Source: Jiella sonneratiae
GTDB taxonomy: Bacteria; Pseudomonadota; Alphaproteobacteria; Rhizobiales; Rhizobiaceae
Direction: 5' to 3'
DNA: 32,416 nucleotides
NCBI RefSeq assembly: GCF_017353515.1
Contig: NZ_JAFMPY010000002.1
Location: 1 to 32,416 of the forward strand
Numbering within the stretch: position 1 is the stretch's first letter; every line of letters starts with the position of its first letter. Position numbers and translations under genes: made by a program. This document shows, piece by piece, positions 23,627-32,400 of this stretch. Below the pieces are notes generated by a model, which worked only from the letters and a program-made list of their open reading frames with translations, was not told the origin of the DNA and made no database searches.

Positions 23627-24409
23627 ATGGTCGAAAGCGAACGCCAGGAGCGGATCTGCGACGTCCTGCGCGAGCGATCCTTCGCGACGGTGCGCGATCT
23701 TCAGGCGATGTTTGGGGTCTCTCCGGCAACCATCCGCCGCGACATCGACAAGCTGAACGAGACCGGCGCGGCGCGGAAGGTGCATGGCGGCGTCTCTGCG
23801 GTGGAGACGGTGTCGCAGCGGCTCGCGGCGCGCTCCTACGACGAGAACCGCGACGTGGCGGTGGAGGCCAAGCGGGCGATCGCAAGGGCGGCGGAAGCGC
23901 TCGTCGAGGACGGCGACAGCATCATCGTCAATGCCGGCTCGACCTGTTTCGAATTCGGGATCCGCCTCGCCCAGCGAAGTCTCGGCGTCTACACGAACTC
24001 CATGCCGCTCGCCGCGGCGCTCGGCCGAAACGCCGTCTGCCAGCTCGTCGTCGCCGGCGGGACGCTCTACCGCGAGCCGGGCATCCTGCACGACGTCAAT
24101 GCCGGTCCGCCGGCCTTCTTCGCGTCGAAATACTTCCTCGGCGCCCACGGCCTCGGGCCGGGCGGGGTGCTGGAGTCGCATCCGCTGCTGGTCAAGGCGA
24201 TCGGCGAGCTCGCGAGCCGCGCGGACGAGATCGTCATCCTCGCCGACAGCCGCAAGTTTGCCCTTCGGCCGCGCTTCGCCGTCCTGCCGCTGGAGCGCGT
24301 CGGCACGCTCGTCACCGACGACGGACTTTCCGACCGGAACGCCCGGATGCTCGAGGACGAAGGGGTCGCGATCGTCGTCGCCGCGACCGCCAGAGCGGCG
24401 GGCCGGTAG
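23627..24409 (+). CDS. DeoR-family transcriptional regulator
   Basis: Repressor-type regulator of 260 residues. The N-terminal winged helix is ERICDVLRERSFATVRDLQA followed by MFGVSPATIRRDIDKL, the DeoR signature, and then KVHGG. The C-terminal sugar-phosphate-sensing domain follows (DGDSIIVNAGSTC, VVAGGTLY, FLGAHGL, ILADSRKF). It is divergent from the aldolase-ribulokinase-HAD operon and most likely controls it, with a phosphorylated sugar as effector. The start at ATG 23627 has a weak GGGTG upstream. A GTG at 23600 has no better site, so the start is uncertain by nine codons. Confidence 0.92.
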   Translation: MVESERQERICDVLRERSFATVRDLQAMFGVSPATIRRDIDKLNETGAARKVHGGVSAVETVSQRLAARSYDENRDVAVEAKRAIARAAEALVEDGDSIIVNAGSTCFEFGIRLAQRSLGVYTNSMPLAAALGRNAVCQLVVAGGTLYREPGILHDVNAGPPAFFASKYFLGAHGLGPGGVLESHPLLVKAIGELASRADEIVILADSRKFALRPRFAVLPLERVGTLVTDDGLSDRNARMLEDEGVAIVVAATARAAGR

Positions 24410-24449
24410 CCGCCGCGCTTCCGCGTCTCAACGACGGCGATCCGCCCCC

Positions 24450-25451
24450 TCAGGCGACGACGAAGCCGTGGGCGAAGGGGTCTCGGTCGTCGATGAAGAT
24501 GGTGTTGATGCCGGTCTGGCGGGCCCAGCCGGCGACGGAGGGAACGATCGCCGGACGACTTCCGACCGTCGTCGCGGCCTCGACGCGGCCCTTGAACAGC
24601 GAGCCGATGATCGATTCGTGCACGAAGTCGTCGCCGACCGACAGGCGCCCCTTGGCGGCGAGCTGCGCCATCCGCGCCGAGGTGCCGGTGCCGCAGGGGC
24701 TGCGGTCGATCGCCTTGTCGCCGTAGAACACCGCGTTGCGGCCATGGGCCGCCGGGTCGCGTGGGGCGCCGGTCCACAGGATATGGGAAAGCCCGCGGAT
24801 CTCGGGATGCTCGGGATGGACGAAGTCGTATTTCGCGTTCAGCGCCGCCCGTAATTTCGGGGAGAGGCCGACGAGCGCGCCGGCGGTGAAATCCGCGATG
24901 TCGCGAAACGCCTTCTGCGGCTCGACGATGGCGTAGAAATTGCCCCCATAGGCGACGTCGACGACGATTTCGCCGAGACCGTCGACCTCGGCGGTCAGGC
25001 CTTCGGAATGCAGGAAGCCGGGAACGTTGGTCAGCCGCACCTCCTCGACGAAGCGCCCTTCCTGGCGATAGGCGACGTCCACCCTGCCGGCCGGCGCGTC
25101 GATCGACAGGCGGCCGGGCTCGCGGGGCGAGACGAGGCCGTTTTCGATGGCCATGGTGACGGTGCCGATGGTGCCGTGGCCGCACATCGGCAGGCAGCCC
25201 GAGGTCTCGATGAACAGCACCGCCACGTCGCAGTCGGTCCGGGTCGGCGGATAGAGGATCGACCCCGACATCATGTCGTGGCCGCGCGGCTCGAACATCA
25301 GGCCGGTCCTGATCCAGTCGAATTCGCGCAGGAAATGCCCGCGCCGTTCCAGCATGGTCGCGCCTTCGAGCCGCGGGGCGCCGCCCATGACGAGGCGCAC
25401 CGGATTGCCGCAGGTGTGGCCGTCGAGGCAGGAGAAGATGTGGCTGGCCAT
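24450..25451 (-). CDS. 4-hydroxyproline 2-epimerase (proline racemase family)
   Basis: Enzyme of 333 residues that interconverts trans-4-hydroxy-L-proline and cis-4-hydroxy-D-proline. Both catalytic cysteines are present: C90 in PMCGHGTIG and C253 in SPCGTGTSA. This separates it from the related trans-3-hydroxyproline dehydratase, which lacks the second Cys. The N-terminal DGHTCGNPVRLV is also standard. The C-terminus is normal and the length is usual. It is the last gene of the minus-strand cluster, 93 bases after the flavoprotein, and converges on the DeoR gene 40 bases away. Context (D-amino-acid oxidase-type enzyme, DapA-like deaminase) supports hydroxyproline use over other substrates. 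Confidence 0.92.
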   Translation of the reverse strand: MASHIFSCLDGHTCGNPVRLVMGGAPRLEGATMLERRGHFLREFDWIRTGLMFEPRGHDMMSGSILYPPTRTDCDVAVLFIETSGCLPMCGHGTIGTVTMAIENGLVSPREPGRLSIDAPAGRVDVAYRQEGRFVEEVRLTNVPGFLHSEGLTAEVDGLGEIVVDVAYGGNFYAIVEPQKAFRDIADFTAGALVGLSPKLRAALNAKYDFVHPEHPEIRGLSHILWTGAPRDPAAHGRNAVFYGDKAIDRSPCGTGTSARMAQLAAKGRLSVGDDFVHESIIGSLFKGRVEAATTVGSRPAIVPSVAGWARQTGINTIFIDDRDPFAHGFVVA

Positions 25452-25544
25452 GGCGGTTTCCGGAAAGTCGGCTGCCGCTCGCGGCGCGCCCTTCGGGTTT
25501 GGGGGAGTGTCGGGCTTTGCGGGCGCGCCCGCCTGCCCGCGACG

Positions 25545-26825
25545 TCAGGCGATCATGCGCCGGAAACGGCCGGGCGAGAAGGGCGCCAGCGCGATCGGCG
25601 GATCGCGGCCGGTGAGGAGATCGGCGACGAGCCGGGCGGTGCCGACGGACTGGGTCAGGCCGAGATGGCCGTGGCCGAAGGCGTGGACGATCTGCCGGCT
25701 CGCCCGCGACGGGCCGATGGCGGGCAGGGAGTCCGGCAGCGACGGGCGAAACCCCATCCATTGCCGGCCGTCCCGCGGATCGAGGCCGGGGAGGAACGCA
25801 GTCGCCTTCTTCAGCATCGCCTCCGCGCGGCGGAAGTTCGGCGGCCGGTCGAGCCCGGCGAGTTCGACCGCCCCGCCGACGCGGATGCCGCTCGAAAGCC
25901 GCGAGACGACGAAGCCGTGGCCGCCGAAGGTGATCTGGACCTTCAGGTCGAAGGCGCCCGGCGGCAGCGTCGTGTTGTAGCCGCGCTCGGTTTCGAGCGG
26001 AATCCGCTCGCCGAGGCTGCGGGCGATGCGATGCGAGAACGCGCCGGCCGCGAGGACGACGTGCCGCGCCTGCCGGCTGCCGCCGTCGCTGACGATCTCG
26101 ACGCCGGTCTCGGTCGGCCGCAGCGCCCGCACCTCGTCCCGCTCGATCCGCCCGCCGAGGGCGCGAAGCCGTTCCGCGAGGGCGAGGACGTAGTCCCTGG
26201 GATCGGCGATCGAATACCAGCCCGGCATGAAGGAGCCGTGGGTGAAGCGCGGCGAGAGCCCCGGCTGGAGCTCGGCCATCTCGCCGGCGGAAAGGTGCCG
26301 GAAGTCGATGCCGTGCTCGGCCCGTGCCCGCCAGCCGGGCAGCGCGGCGCAAAACTCCGCCTCGCTTTCGTAGACTTCCAGGCAGCCGTCCTTGCGCAGC
26401 ATGGCGAGCGTGCCGGTCTCGCCGAGAAAGGCTTCGAGCTCGGCTCGCGAAAGGTCGTTCAGCGCTGTCTGGGCGGCAGTCGCCGCCGCGAAGCGCGCCG
26501 GCGACGAGGCGCGCCAGAAGCGCAGCATCCACGGTGCGATCCTGTGGGCATAGGCCGGCGGAATGCTGAGCGGCCCGAGCGGATCGGCGAGCCATTTCGG
26601 CGCCTTGCGCATGATACCGGGGGAGGCGAGCGGCAGGATCTCGGTGAAGGCGAAGCCGCCGGCATTGCCGGCCGATGCGCCGGCCGCCGGGCCCTCCCGG
26701 TCGAGAACCGTCACCGAAAGGCCGCGGAACGTCGCCATCAGGGCGGCCGACAGGCCGATGACGCCTGCGCCGACGACGATGACGTCCGGGACGGACGCGG
26801 GCGGCGAGGAACGGTTTTCCGTCAT
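25545..26825 (-). CDS. FAD-dependent D-amino acid dehydrogenase (probable cis-4-hydroxy-D-proline dehydrogenase)
   Basis: Flavoprotein of 426 residues of the DadA/DAO type. The dinucleotide fold is VIVVGAGVIGLSAALMATFR with VTVLDRE at the end of the second strand. Later motifs are AGNAGGFAF, VLAAGAFSHRIA, LETERGYN and WMGFRPSLPDSLPAIGPS, then GHGHLGLTQSVGTARLVADL, as in DadA. Between the epimerase and the deaminase genes the likely reaction is oxidation of cis-4-hydroxy-D-proline to pyrroline-4-hydroxy-2-carboxylate, with electrons passing to the respiratory chain. The ribosome-binding site is weak. D-proline or another D-amino acid remains possible on sequence alone. Confidence 0.9.
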   Translation of the reverse strand: MTENRSSPPASVPDVIVVGAGVIGLSAALMATFRGLSVTVLDREGPAAGASAGNAGGFAFTEILPLASPGIMRKAPKWLADPLGPLSIPPAYAHRIAPWMLRFWRASSPARFAAATAAQTALNDLSRAELEAFLGETGTLAMLRKDGCLEVYESEAEFCAALPGWRARAEHGIDFRHLSAGEMAELQPGLSPRFTHGSFMPGWYSIADPRDYVLALAERLRALGGRIERDEVRALRPTETGVEIVSDGGSRQARHVVLAAGAFSHRIARSLGERIPLETERGYNTTLPPGAFDLKVQITFGGHGFVVSRLSSGIRVGGAVELAGLDRPPNFRRAEAMLKKATAFLPGLDPRDGRQWMGFRPSLPDSLPAIGPSRASRQIVHAFGHGHLGLTQSVGTARLVADLLTGRDPPIALAPFSPGRFRRMIA

Positions 26826-26894
26826 GTCCGGCGGGGCACGGTCAGGAGAGGGCGGATCGTCGGGGGCGGCAGCGGTTCGGCGGGTCGCCGGACC

Positions 26895-27863
26895 TTACGC
26901 CGCGGCCTTCTTGGCGGCGCGGGGCAGCTCGGTGCGGCTCCATTCGGCGTACCAGGCGTCGAACAGCTTCAGCTGCGCCTCGGCGAAGCCGCGCTGGCTC
27001 TCCGACAGCGCGTCGGTCTCGTTGAAATTGAGGCGATAGGCCTCGTGTCCGCGCAGCACCATCATGTGCTTGAAGTAGAGGACCAGATCCGGCCCCTCGT
27101 CGAAGGAAGAGAGCACCGCCAGCGCCTCGTCGAGCTCCTTCGCCCGGCGGCGGGCGACCACGTCGCCGCTCGCGGCGGCCCGCGAGAGCTCGCACAGCGC
27201 GACGACCTCGCGCGGCAGGACGTTGCCGATGCCGGTGATCGCCCCGGTCGCCCCGCAATTGACGAAGCCGTGGTAGACCGCCGTGTCGACGCCGACCATC
27301 AGCGAGACGTCGTCGTCGCGGCTGGTGATGTTTTCGGCGGCGTATCTGAGATCCGCCGGGCCGCCGAACTCCTTGAAGCCGACGAGATTGGCATGTCTGG
27401 CGCGCAGCTCGAAAAACAGCTCGGCGCGGGTCGCGAAGCCGTAATAGGGGCTGTTGTAGATGACCGCCGGAAGCTCAGGCGCGGCCGAGAGGATCGCCTC
27501 GAAATGGGCCTTCTGGGCGGCGGCCGACGGCCCGCGCGACAAGACCCGCGGAATGACCATCAGACCCTTCGCGCCGACCTTTGCGGCGTGCGCCGCATGG
27601 GCGACGGACGAGGCGGTGTTGACCGCGCCGGTGCCGACGACGACCGGGATGCCGGCCCCTGTCAGCCGGGCGACGCCTTCCATGCGCTCGGCATCGGTGA
27701 GGAGCGGCCAGTCCCCCATCGAGCCGCAATAGACCACCGCCGACATGCCGGCCGACATCAGATCCTCGGCGGTCGAAACGAGGGCGTCGAAATCCGGCGA
27801 GCGGTCGGGACGGCAGGGGGTCATCAGCGCCGGGATCACGCCGGAGAAGATCGTGGCCTTCAT
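26895..27863 (-). CDS. DapA-family deaminase (probable 1-pyrroline-4-hydroxy-2-carboxylate deaminase)
   Basis: TIM-barrel enzyme of 322 residues of the dihydrodipicolinate synthase/N-acetylneuraminate lyase superfamily. Schiff-base lysine is K164 in VGFKEFGG and the active-site tyrosine Y136 in IYNSPYYG. The carboxylate-binding loop is YCGSMGDWPLL, in place of the GTTGE of true DapA, which argues for a specialised role. AGGAG lies upstream of the ATG at 27863. In hydroxyproline clusters this family converts pyrroline-4-hydroxy-2-carboxylate to 2-oxoglutarate semialdehyde plus ammonia. The order transporter - deaminase - dehydrogenase - epimerase supports that. The semialdehyde dehydrogenase is not in the window. 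Confidence 0.9.
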   Translation of the reverse strand: MKATIFSGVIPALMTPCRPDRSPDFDALVSTAEDLMSAGMSAVVYCGSMGDWPLLTDAERMEGVARLTGAGIPVVVGTGAVNTASSVAHAAHAAKVGAKGLMVIPRVLSRGPSAAAQKAHFEAILSAAPELPAVIYNSPYYGFATRAELFFELRARHANLVGFKEFGGPADLRYAAENITSRDDDVSLMVGVDTAVYHGFVNCGATGAITGIGNVLPREVVALCELSRAAASGDVVARRRAKELDEALAVLSSFDEGPDLVLYFKHMMVLRGHEAYRLNFNETDALSESQRGFAEAQLKLFDAWYAEWSRTELPRAAKKAAA

Positions 27864-28012
27864 CGAGATGTCTCCTCTGTCGCCGCCGTGATCGAGCTTG
27901 ATGCTGCCCGGGCCAGACGCTGGGGTCGCCGGCCCGCCCTCGTCGAGCGAGACCCGTCCCACCTGCGTACGACAGCCGCAGGCCGCGGTAAAGGCGCCGC
28001 CGCGGCGGCGGC

Positions 28013-29020
28013 TCAGCCCGGCTCGTGCGGCTGCGACGTCGGCGCCGAAAGCGGCAGCGGATGCAGACAGGCGGCGCGATGCCCCTTGCCGCGGTCCTTG
28101 GCTTCGAGCGGCGGCATCGCGGCGCGGCAGTCGGCCTCGACCCGTGGGCAGCGGGGCGCGAAAGGACAGCCGGGCGGCGGGTCGTATGGGTCGGGCAGTT
28201 CGCCCGAGTCGCCCTTTGCGGCGGCGCGCCTGCGGTTCGGCACCGGGGCGGAGCGGATGAGGAGGTCCGTATAGGGGTGCAGCGGTGCACGGAAGAGCTG
28301 GCGCGCCGGCGCTTCCTCGACGATCTCGCCGAAATACATCACCGCCACCCGCGTCGCGACGCTCTCGACCACCGCGAGGTCGTGGCTGATGAACACGTAG
28401 GTCAGGCCGCGTTCCTGCTTCAGCCGGTCGAGCAGGTTCAGAACCTGCGCCTGCACCGAGACGTCGAGGGCCGAGACCGGCTCGTCGAGGACGACGACGT
28501 CGGGTTCGGCCGCGAGTGCCCGGGCGATGCCGATCCGCTGGGCCTGGCCGCCGGAAAATTCGTGCGGATAGCGTTCGAGGAATTCGGGACGGAGATTCAC
28601 CGCCTCGATCAGCTTTTCGAGTCGCGCCAGTCGCTCCTTCCCGCCGAGACCGAGGAGATGGCGCATCGGCGCTTCGAGAATGGCGCGGATGGTCTGGCGC
28701 GGATTGAGCGAGGAAACCGGATCCTGGAAGACGTACTGCACGCGGCGTGCCAGCGCCTTGGTGCCCGATGCCGACAGGTCTTCGCCGTCGAGGCGGATCG
28801 CGCCGCGTGTCGGCCTGTCGAGCCCGACCAGCATTCGGGCGAGGGTGGACTTGCCGCAGCCGGATTCGCCGACGATGCCGAGGGTCTCGCCCATTCTGAG
28901 ATCGAGCGAGACGCCGCGCACGGCGGTCAGTTCCGGCTTCTTCGTGCCGAAGATCGTGCGGCCGCCGCCGAAGGTCCGGGCGAGGTCGCGGATTTCCATG
29001 ACGTTCGACGGCGCGGTCAT
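28013..29020 (-). CDS. Oligopeptide/dipeptide ABC transporter ATP-binding protein (DppF-like)
   Basis: ATPase subunit of 335 residues. Walker [10 protein letters not shown] (51-59), the Q in VFQDP, the signature FSGGQAQR, Walker B VVLDEP, and H in ISHDL are all present. The C-terminal oligopeptide/dipeptide-type extension has several cysteines ([14 protein letters not shown] and a later CLHP), typical of the OppF/DppF group, some of which carry an iron-sulfur cluster. The ATG overlaps the stop of the permease-ATPase fusion (ATGA). It is followed by 149 non-coding bases and then the deaminase gene, so transport and hydroxyproline catabolism are probably one transcript. Confidence 0.93.
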   Translation of the reverse strand: MTAPSNVMEIRDLARTFGGGRTIFGTKKPELTAVRGVSLDLRMGETLGIVGESGCGKSTLARMLVGLDRPTRGAIRLDGEDLSASGTKALARRVQYVFQDPVSSLNPRQTIRAILEAPMRHLLGLGGKERLARLEKLIEAVNLRPEFLERYPHEFSGGQAQRIGIARALAAEPDVVVLDEPVSALDVSVQAQVLNLLDRLKQERGLTYVFISHDLAVVESVATRVAVMYFGEIVEEAPARQLFRAPLHPYTDLLIRSAPVPNRRRAAAKGDSGELPDPYDPPPGCPFAPRCPRVEADCRAAMPPLEAKDRGKGHRAACLHPLPLSAPTSQPHEPG

Positions 29021-31251
29021 GGCCGCGCCTCCCGGGGATCGGCCTCGCCGGAAAGCGCTTCCCCCGGGCCGAGCGGATAAAGGCAGCGGGCTTCGAGGCT
29101 GCCGCGCTTCGGTTCCAGTTCGATCTCACCCTCCCGGCAATCCGGCCGGACCCGGGGGCAGCGATCGGCGAATGCGCAGCCGGGCGGCAGCCGGTTCACC
29201 GCCGGCGGGCGGCCGGGCACCGCGTCGAGCCGCCGCTCCGGCTCGCCCATCACCGGGACGCAGTCGATCAGCATGCGGGTATAGGGATGCGCCGGCCGGG
29301 CGAGGATCTCGGCCGTCTTGCCGGTCTCGACGATGCGGCCGGCATACATCACTGCCACCTTGTCGGCGATTTCGGAGACGACGCCGAAGTCGTGGGTGAT
29401 GAAGAGGACCGCGGTCCGGCGCTCGCGCCGAAGCTCGTCGAGCAGCCGCAGCACCTCGGCCTGTACGGTCACGTCGAGGGCCGTCGTCGGCTCGTCGGCG
29501 ATGATCAGGTCCGGATCGTTGGCGAGCGCGATGGCGATCGAGACGCGCTGGCGAAGGCCGCCGGAGAGTTCGTGCGGCAGGGCCTTCATGCGCCGCGCAG
29601 CGTTGGGGATGCGGACGAGATCGAGGAGGTCGCGGGCCTTTTCCGCCGCCGCCTTTCTGCCGAGCGGCTGGTGCGCGCGGATCGCCTCGACGACCTGGTC
29701 GCCGACGGCAAACAGCGGGTGAAGCGTCGCCAGCGGATCCTGGAAGACGTGGCTGACGGCGCCGCCGCGCAATGCGCGGATGCGCCCGTCCGGCGCGTCG
29801 GCGAGGTCTTCGCCCTTGAAGCCGATGCGCCCGCCGGCAATGACCCCCGGCGGCGAGGGAACGAGGCCCATCAGGCTCATCGCCGTCACCGACTTGCCGG
29901 AGCCGGACTCGCCGACGAGGCCGAGGCATTCGCCGGGCCGGATCGTCAGATCGACGCCGTTCGAGGCGTGATAGACCGACCGGCCGATGCGGAATTCGGT
30001 TTCGAGGCCGCGGACGGCGAGGACGGGGGATACGCTTTTGTCGTCCGGGTTGGTGCCTTGACCCCCCCCTCTGCCCTGCCGGACTCCCGGGCGAGCCACG
30101 GGTCTCGCCCGTCCTTCGGACCCCCCACAAGGGGGGAGATCAGCTGCTGCCGACGTCTCCGTTTTATCGATCTCACCCCTTGTGGGGGAGATGCCGGCAG
30201 GCAGAGGGGGGTGGCGGTTGCCGCTATCGTCGGCAGGCAGAGGGGAGTGATGGCTGCTGCCACCTTCGAGAGGTTGAGGCTCCTCTCCAATATCCTCCCC
30301 CGGCATCCTCCGTCCCTTCGCCACCTTCGTGCGGAATGCCGGCCGCGCCAGCGCGCCCGACCTGAGCCGCGGGTCGAGGGCGTCGCGGATGCCGTCGCCG
30401 ATCAGGTTGATGCTCATGACGATCAGGAAGATCATCAGCCCCGGCACCAGCGAGATGGTCGGCGCGGTGAACATCACCTTGCGTCCGTCGCCGAGCATCG
30501 AGCCGAGATCGGCCTGGGGCGGCTGGGCGCCGAGGCCGAGGAAGGAGAGCCCCGCCGTTTCGAGGATCATCCAGCCGACGGTGGTCGACAGCGTGATGAC
30601 GATGGTCGGCAGGACGTTGGGCAGGATGTCCGACCCAAGGATCGTCAGCGGCCCCTTGCCGGAGAGCCGGGCGGCGTCGACGAATTCCCGCCTTGCGAGG
30701 CCGACGGTGATGCCGCGGATGTTGCGGGCGAAGAACGGCACGTTGACGATGGCGATGGCATAGAGCGCGTTGATCAGCCCCGGCCCGAGGATGGCGACGA
30801 TGGCGAGCGCCAGCAGGATGTAGGGAAAGGCCATCATCAGATCGATCAGCCGCATCAGGATCTGGTCGGTCCGGCCCCCTGCGTAGCCGGCGACGAGGCC
30901 GATGGCCGAGCCGAAGAGGGCGGCGATCAGCGAGGCGGAAAAGCCGACGAGGAGGGAGACGCGCGTCCCCCAGACGAGGCGGGAGAGGATGTCGCGGCCG
31001 AGGGCGTCGGTGCCGAAGAGATGGCCGGGCGTCAAAAGCGGGGCAAGGCGGTTCGCAGGGTCGGTGGCGTTCGGGTCGGCGAGCGGCAGGATGGGTGCGG
31101 CCAGCGCGGCGAGGACGATGAGGCCAAGGACGACGAGCCCCGCCGCGGCGAGGCGGTTGTTGAGGATCAGCGCGAAGGTCGAGGGCCGCTCGCGGCGCTC
31201 TTTACCCGACGTTTGGGCGGCTGTGTCGGAGGTGGTCGCGGCGGCCGTCAT
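29017..31251 (-). CDS. Dipeptide-type ABC transporter permease-ATPase fusion (DppC-DppD)
   Basis: One open frame of 744 residues. Residues 1 to about 305 are a DppC-like permease, with [20 protein letters not shown], the EAA-type [20 protein letters not shown], and the usual ending [12 protein letters not shown]. Residues about 408-744 are a DppD-like ATPase: Walker [10 protein letters not shown] in [14 protein letters not shown], Walker B IIADEP, ITHDFGV, and a Cys-rich C-terminus ([14 protein letters not shown]). Between them is a 100-residue linker, low in hydrophobic residues, encoded largely by a mosaic repeat (30062-30245). No ATG, GTG or TTG suitable for a separate DppD start lies just before the ATPase domain, and the nearest GTG is inside the repeat. 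Permease-ATPase fusions of this type are known. The start overlaps the DppB stop as ATGA. Confidence 0.85.
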   Translation of the reverse strand: MTAAATTSDTAAQTSGKERRERPSTFALILNNRLAAAGLVVLGLIVLAALAAPILPLADPNATDPANRLAPLLTPGHLFGTDALGRDILSRLVWGTRVSLLVGFSASLIAALFGSAIGLVAGYAGGRTDQILMRLIDLMMAFPYILLALAIVAILGPGLINALYAIAIVNVPFFARNIRGITVGLARREFVDAARLSGKGPLTILGSDILPNVLPTIVITLSTTVGWMILETAGLSFLGLGAQPPQADLGSMLGDGRKVMFTAPTISLVPGLMIFLIVMSINLIGDGIRDALDPRLRSGALARPAFRTKVAKGRRMPGEDIGEEPQPLEGGSSHHSPLPADDSGNRHPPLPAGISPTRGEIDKTETSAAADLPPCGGSEGRARPVARPGVRQGRGGGQGTNPDDKSVSPVLAVRGLETEFRIGRSVYHASNGVDLTIRPGECLGLVGESGSGKSVTAMSLMGLVPSPPGVIAGGRIGFKGEDLADAPDGRIRALRGGAVSHVFQDPLATLHPLFAVGDQVVEAIRAHQPLGRKAAAEKARDLLDLVRIPNAARRMKALPHELSGGLRQRVSIAIALANDPDLIIADEPTTALDVTVQAEVLRLLDELRRERRTAVLFITHDFGVVSEIADKVAVMYAGRIVETGKTAEILARPAHPYTRMLIDCVPVMGEPERRLDAVPGRPPAVNRLPPGCAFADRCPRVRPDCREGEIELEPKRGSLEARCLYPLGPGEALSGEADPREARP
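30062..30245. repeat. RIME-like mosaic element inside the permease-ATPase frame
   Basis: The left arm (30062-30140) begins CCCCCCCTCTGCCCTGCCGG and ends CAAGGGGGGAGATC, with about 36 extra bases (30085-30120) that contain their own 8-bp palindrome (CGGGCGAG/CTCGCCCG). The right arm (30169-30211) is the inverse, starting GATCTCACCCCTTGTGGGGG and ending GGCAGAGGGGGGT. The end piece CGGCAGGCAGAGGGG is repeated at 30195-30209 and 30231-30245. It is related to the element at 13863-14037. It encodes roughly residues 335-397 of the fusion protein. Confidence 0.8.
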
Positions 31252-32192
31252 TTCAGCCTCGGATCGAGCAGCGTCTGGCAGACGTCGGCGAGAAGGTTGA
31301 AGAGCACGTAGGAGGCCGCGACGACGAGGACGCCGCCCTGGACGAGCAGGATGTCGCGCTGGGAGATGGCGTTGACCAGCATCGCGCCGATCCCCGGCCA
31401 CTGGAACACCGTCTCGACATAGACCGCGCCGCCGAGGACGAATCCGGCCTGGATGCCGATCACCGGAATCACCGAGACCAGCGCCGCCATGAAGGCGTGG
31501 CGATAGATCACCCGGCGCTCGGTCAGGCCCTTGGCCCTTGCGGTGCGGATGTAGTCCTGGCGCAGCACCTCCAGCATCGCCGTGCGGGTGAGGCGCGCAA
31601 TGACGCCGGTGGCGACGAGGGCCAGCGTGATCGCCGGCAGGACGAGATGATGCAGGATGTCGAGCGGCCCGCCGCCGCCGTAGATCGCCACCATGCCGCT
31701 TGCCGGGAAGAGCTTGATCTTCACCGCGAAGAACAGGATGAGCAGGAGCCCCAGCCAGAAGGACGGCACCGAAATGCCGACGAGGACGGCCAGCGTGATC
31801 GCCTTGTCGGCGAGGCCGAACTGGCGCACCGCCGAGACGATGCCGGCGAAAAGGCCGAAGAACGTGGCGAGGACCAGCGAGGCCCCGGCGAGCAGCAGGG
31901 TCGCCGAGAAGCGCTCCATGACGATGTCGATCACCGGCCGGTTGAGCGCGTAGGAGCGGCCGAAATCGCCGGTGAGGACGCCGGAGATCCAGGCGAGATA
32001 CTGTTGCGGCAGGCTCTTGTCCAAGCCGAGCGCGGCGTTGAGCTTCGCGACGTTCTCCGGCGTCGCGTAGGAGCCGAGGATCGCGGTCGCCGGATCGCCG
32101 GGAATGAGGGCGATCATCAGGAAGACGATGATCGAGAGGCCGAACAGGACGGGGATGGCGGCTGCGAGGCGTTTGGAGATGGTGGCGGTCAT
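31248..32192 (-). CDS. Dipeptide-type ABC transporter permease (DppB-like)
   Basis: Inner-membrane permease of 314 residues, the first membrane subunit of the Dpp-type importer. TM1 is IPVLFGLSIIVFLMIALIPG, followed by the family motif GDPATAILG and the stretch YLAWISGVLTGDFGRSYALN. The EAA-type loop is DYIRTARAKGLTERRVIYRH, and the C-terminus is VETVFQWPGIGAMLVNAI and LLDPRLK. The ATG at 32192 has only a weak ribosome-binding site but matches the family start. It overlaps the fusion gene. The substrate-binding protein gene that usually precedes DppB is not found up to the window edge. Confidence 0.92.
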   Translation of the reverse strand: MTATISKRLAAAIPVLFGLSIIVFLMIALIPGDPATAILGSYATPENVAKLNAALGLDKSLPQQYLAWISGVLTGDFGRSYALNRPVIDIVMERFSATLLLAGASLVLATFFGLFAGIVSAVRQFGLADKAITLAVLVGISVPSFWLGLLLILFFAVKIKLFPASGMVAIYGGGGPLDILHHLVLPAITLALVATGVIARLTRTAMLEVLRQDYIRTARAKGLTERRVIYRHAFMAALVSVIPVIGIQAGFVLGGAVYVETVFQWPGIGAMLVNAISQRDILLVQGGVLVVAASYVLFNLLADVCQTLLDPRLK

Positions 32193-32263
32193 GGATGGGG
32201 CCGCCGGGTGGCTTTCGTCGTGACGGCGACCCCGGCGCAGGCGTCACCCCCAGCCGCGGCGTC

Positions 32264-32286
32264 ATCCTCGGGCTTGTCCCGAGGAT
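32264..32286. repeat. Palindromic repeat, CCTCGGG...CCCGAGG type
   Basis: CCTCGGGCTTGTCCCGAGG with an extra AT on each side gives a 9-bp stem and a 5-nt loop, upstream of the dppB-like gene. Sequences of this type (TCATCCTCGGGCTTG...) are a common dispersed repeat in Hyphomicrobiales. On the minus strand it could also act as a transcript hairpin before dppB. Confidence 0.65.
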
Positions 32287-32400
32287 CTACTGAGCTCGTC
32301 GCCGCAAAATCGTCGGCGGACGGGCGATCGCCGGCACCGCTTCTGTCGCCGAGGTGGCAGTCGAGGCGCGGGCCCCGCCCGCGGGTGGCGCCGCCGCGGT

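Noticed and set aside
25008-28274. A 1088-residue open frame on the plus strand across the hydroxyproline genes
   Set aside because: It is antisense to the epimerase, dehydrogenase and deaminase, all with intact active-site motifs. The translation is low in hydrophobic residues and unlike any known protein.
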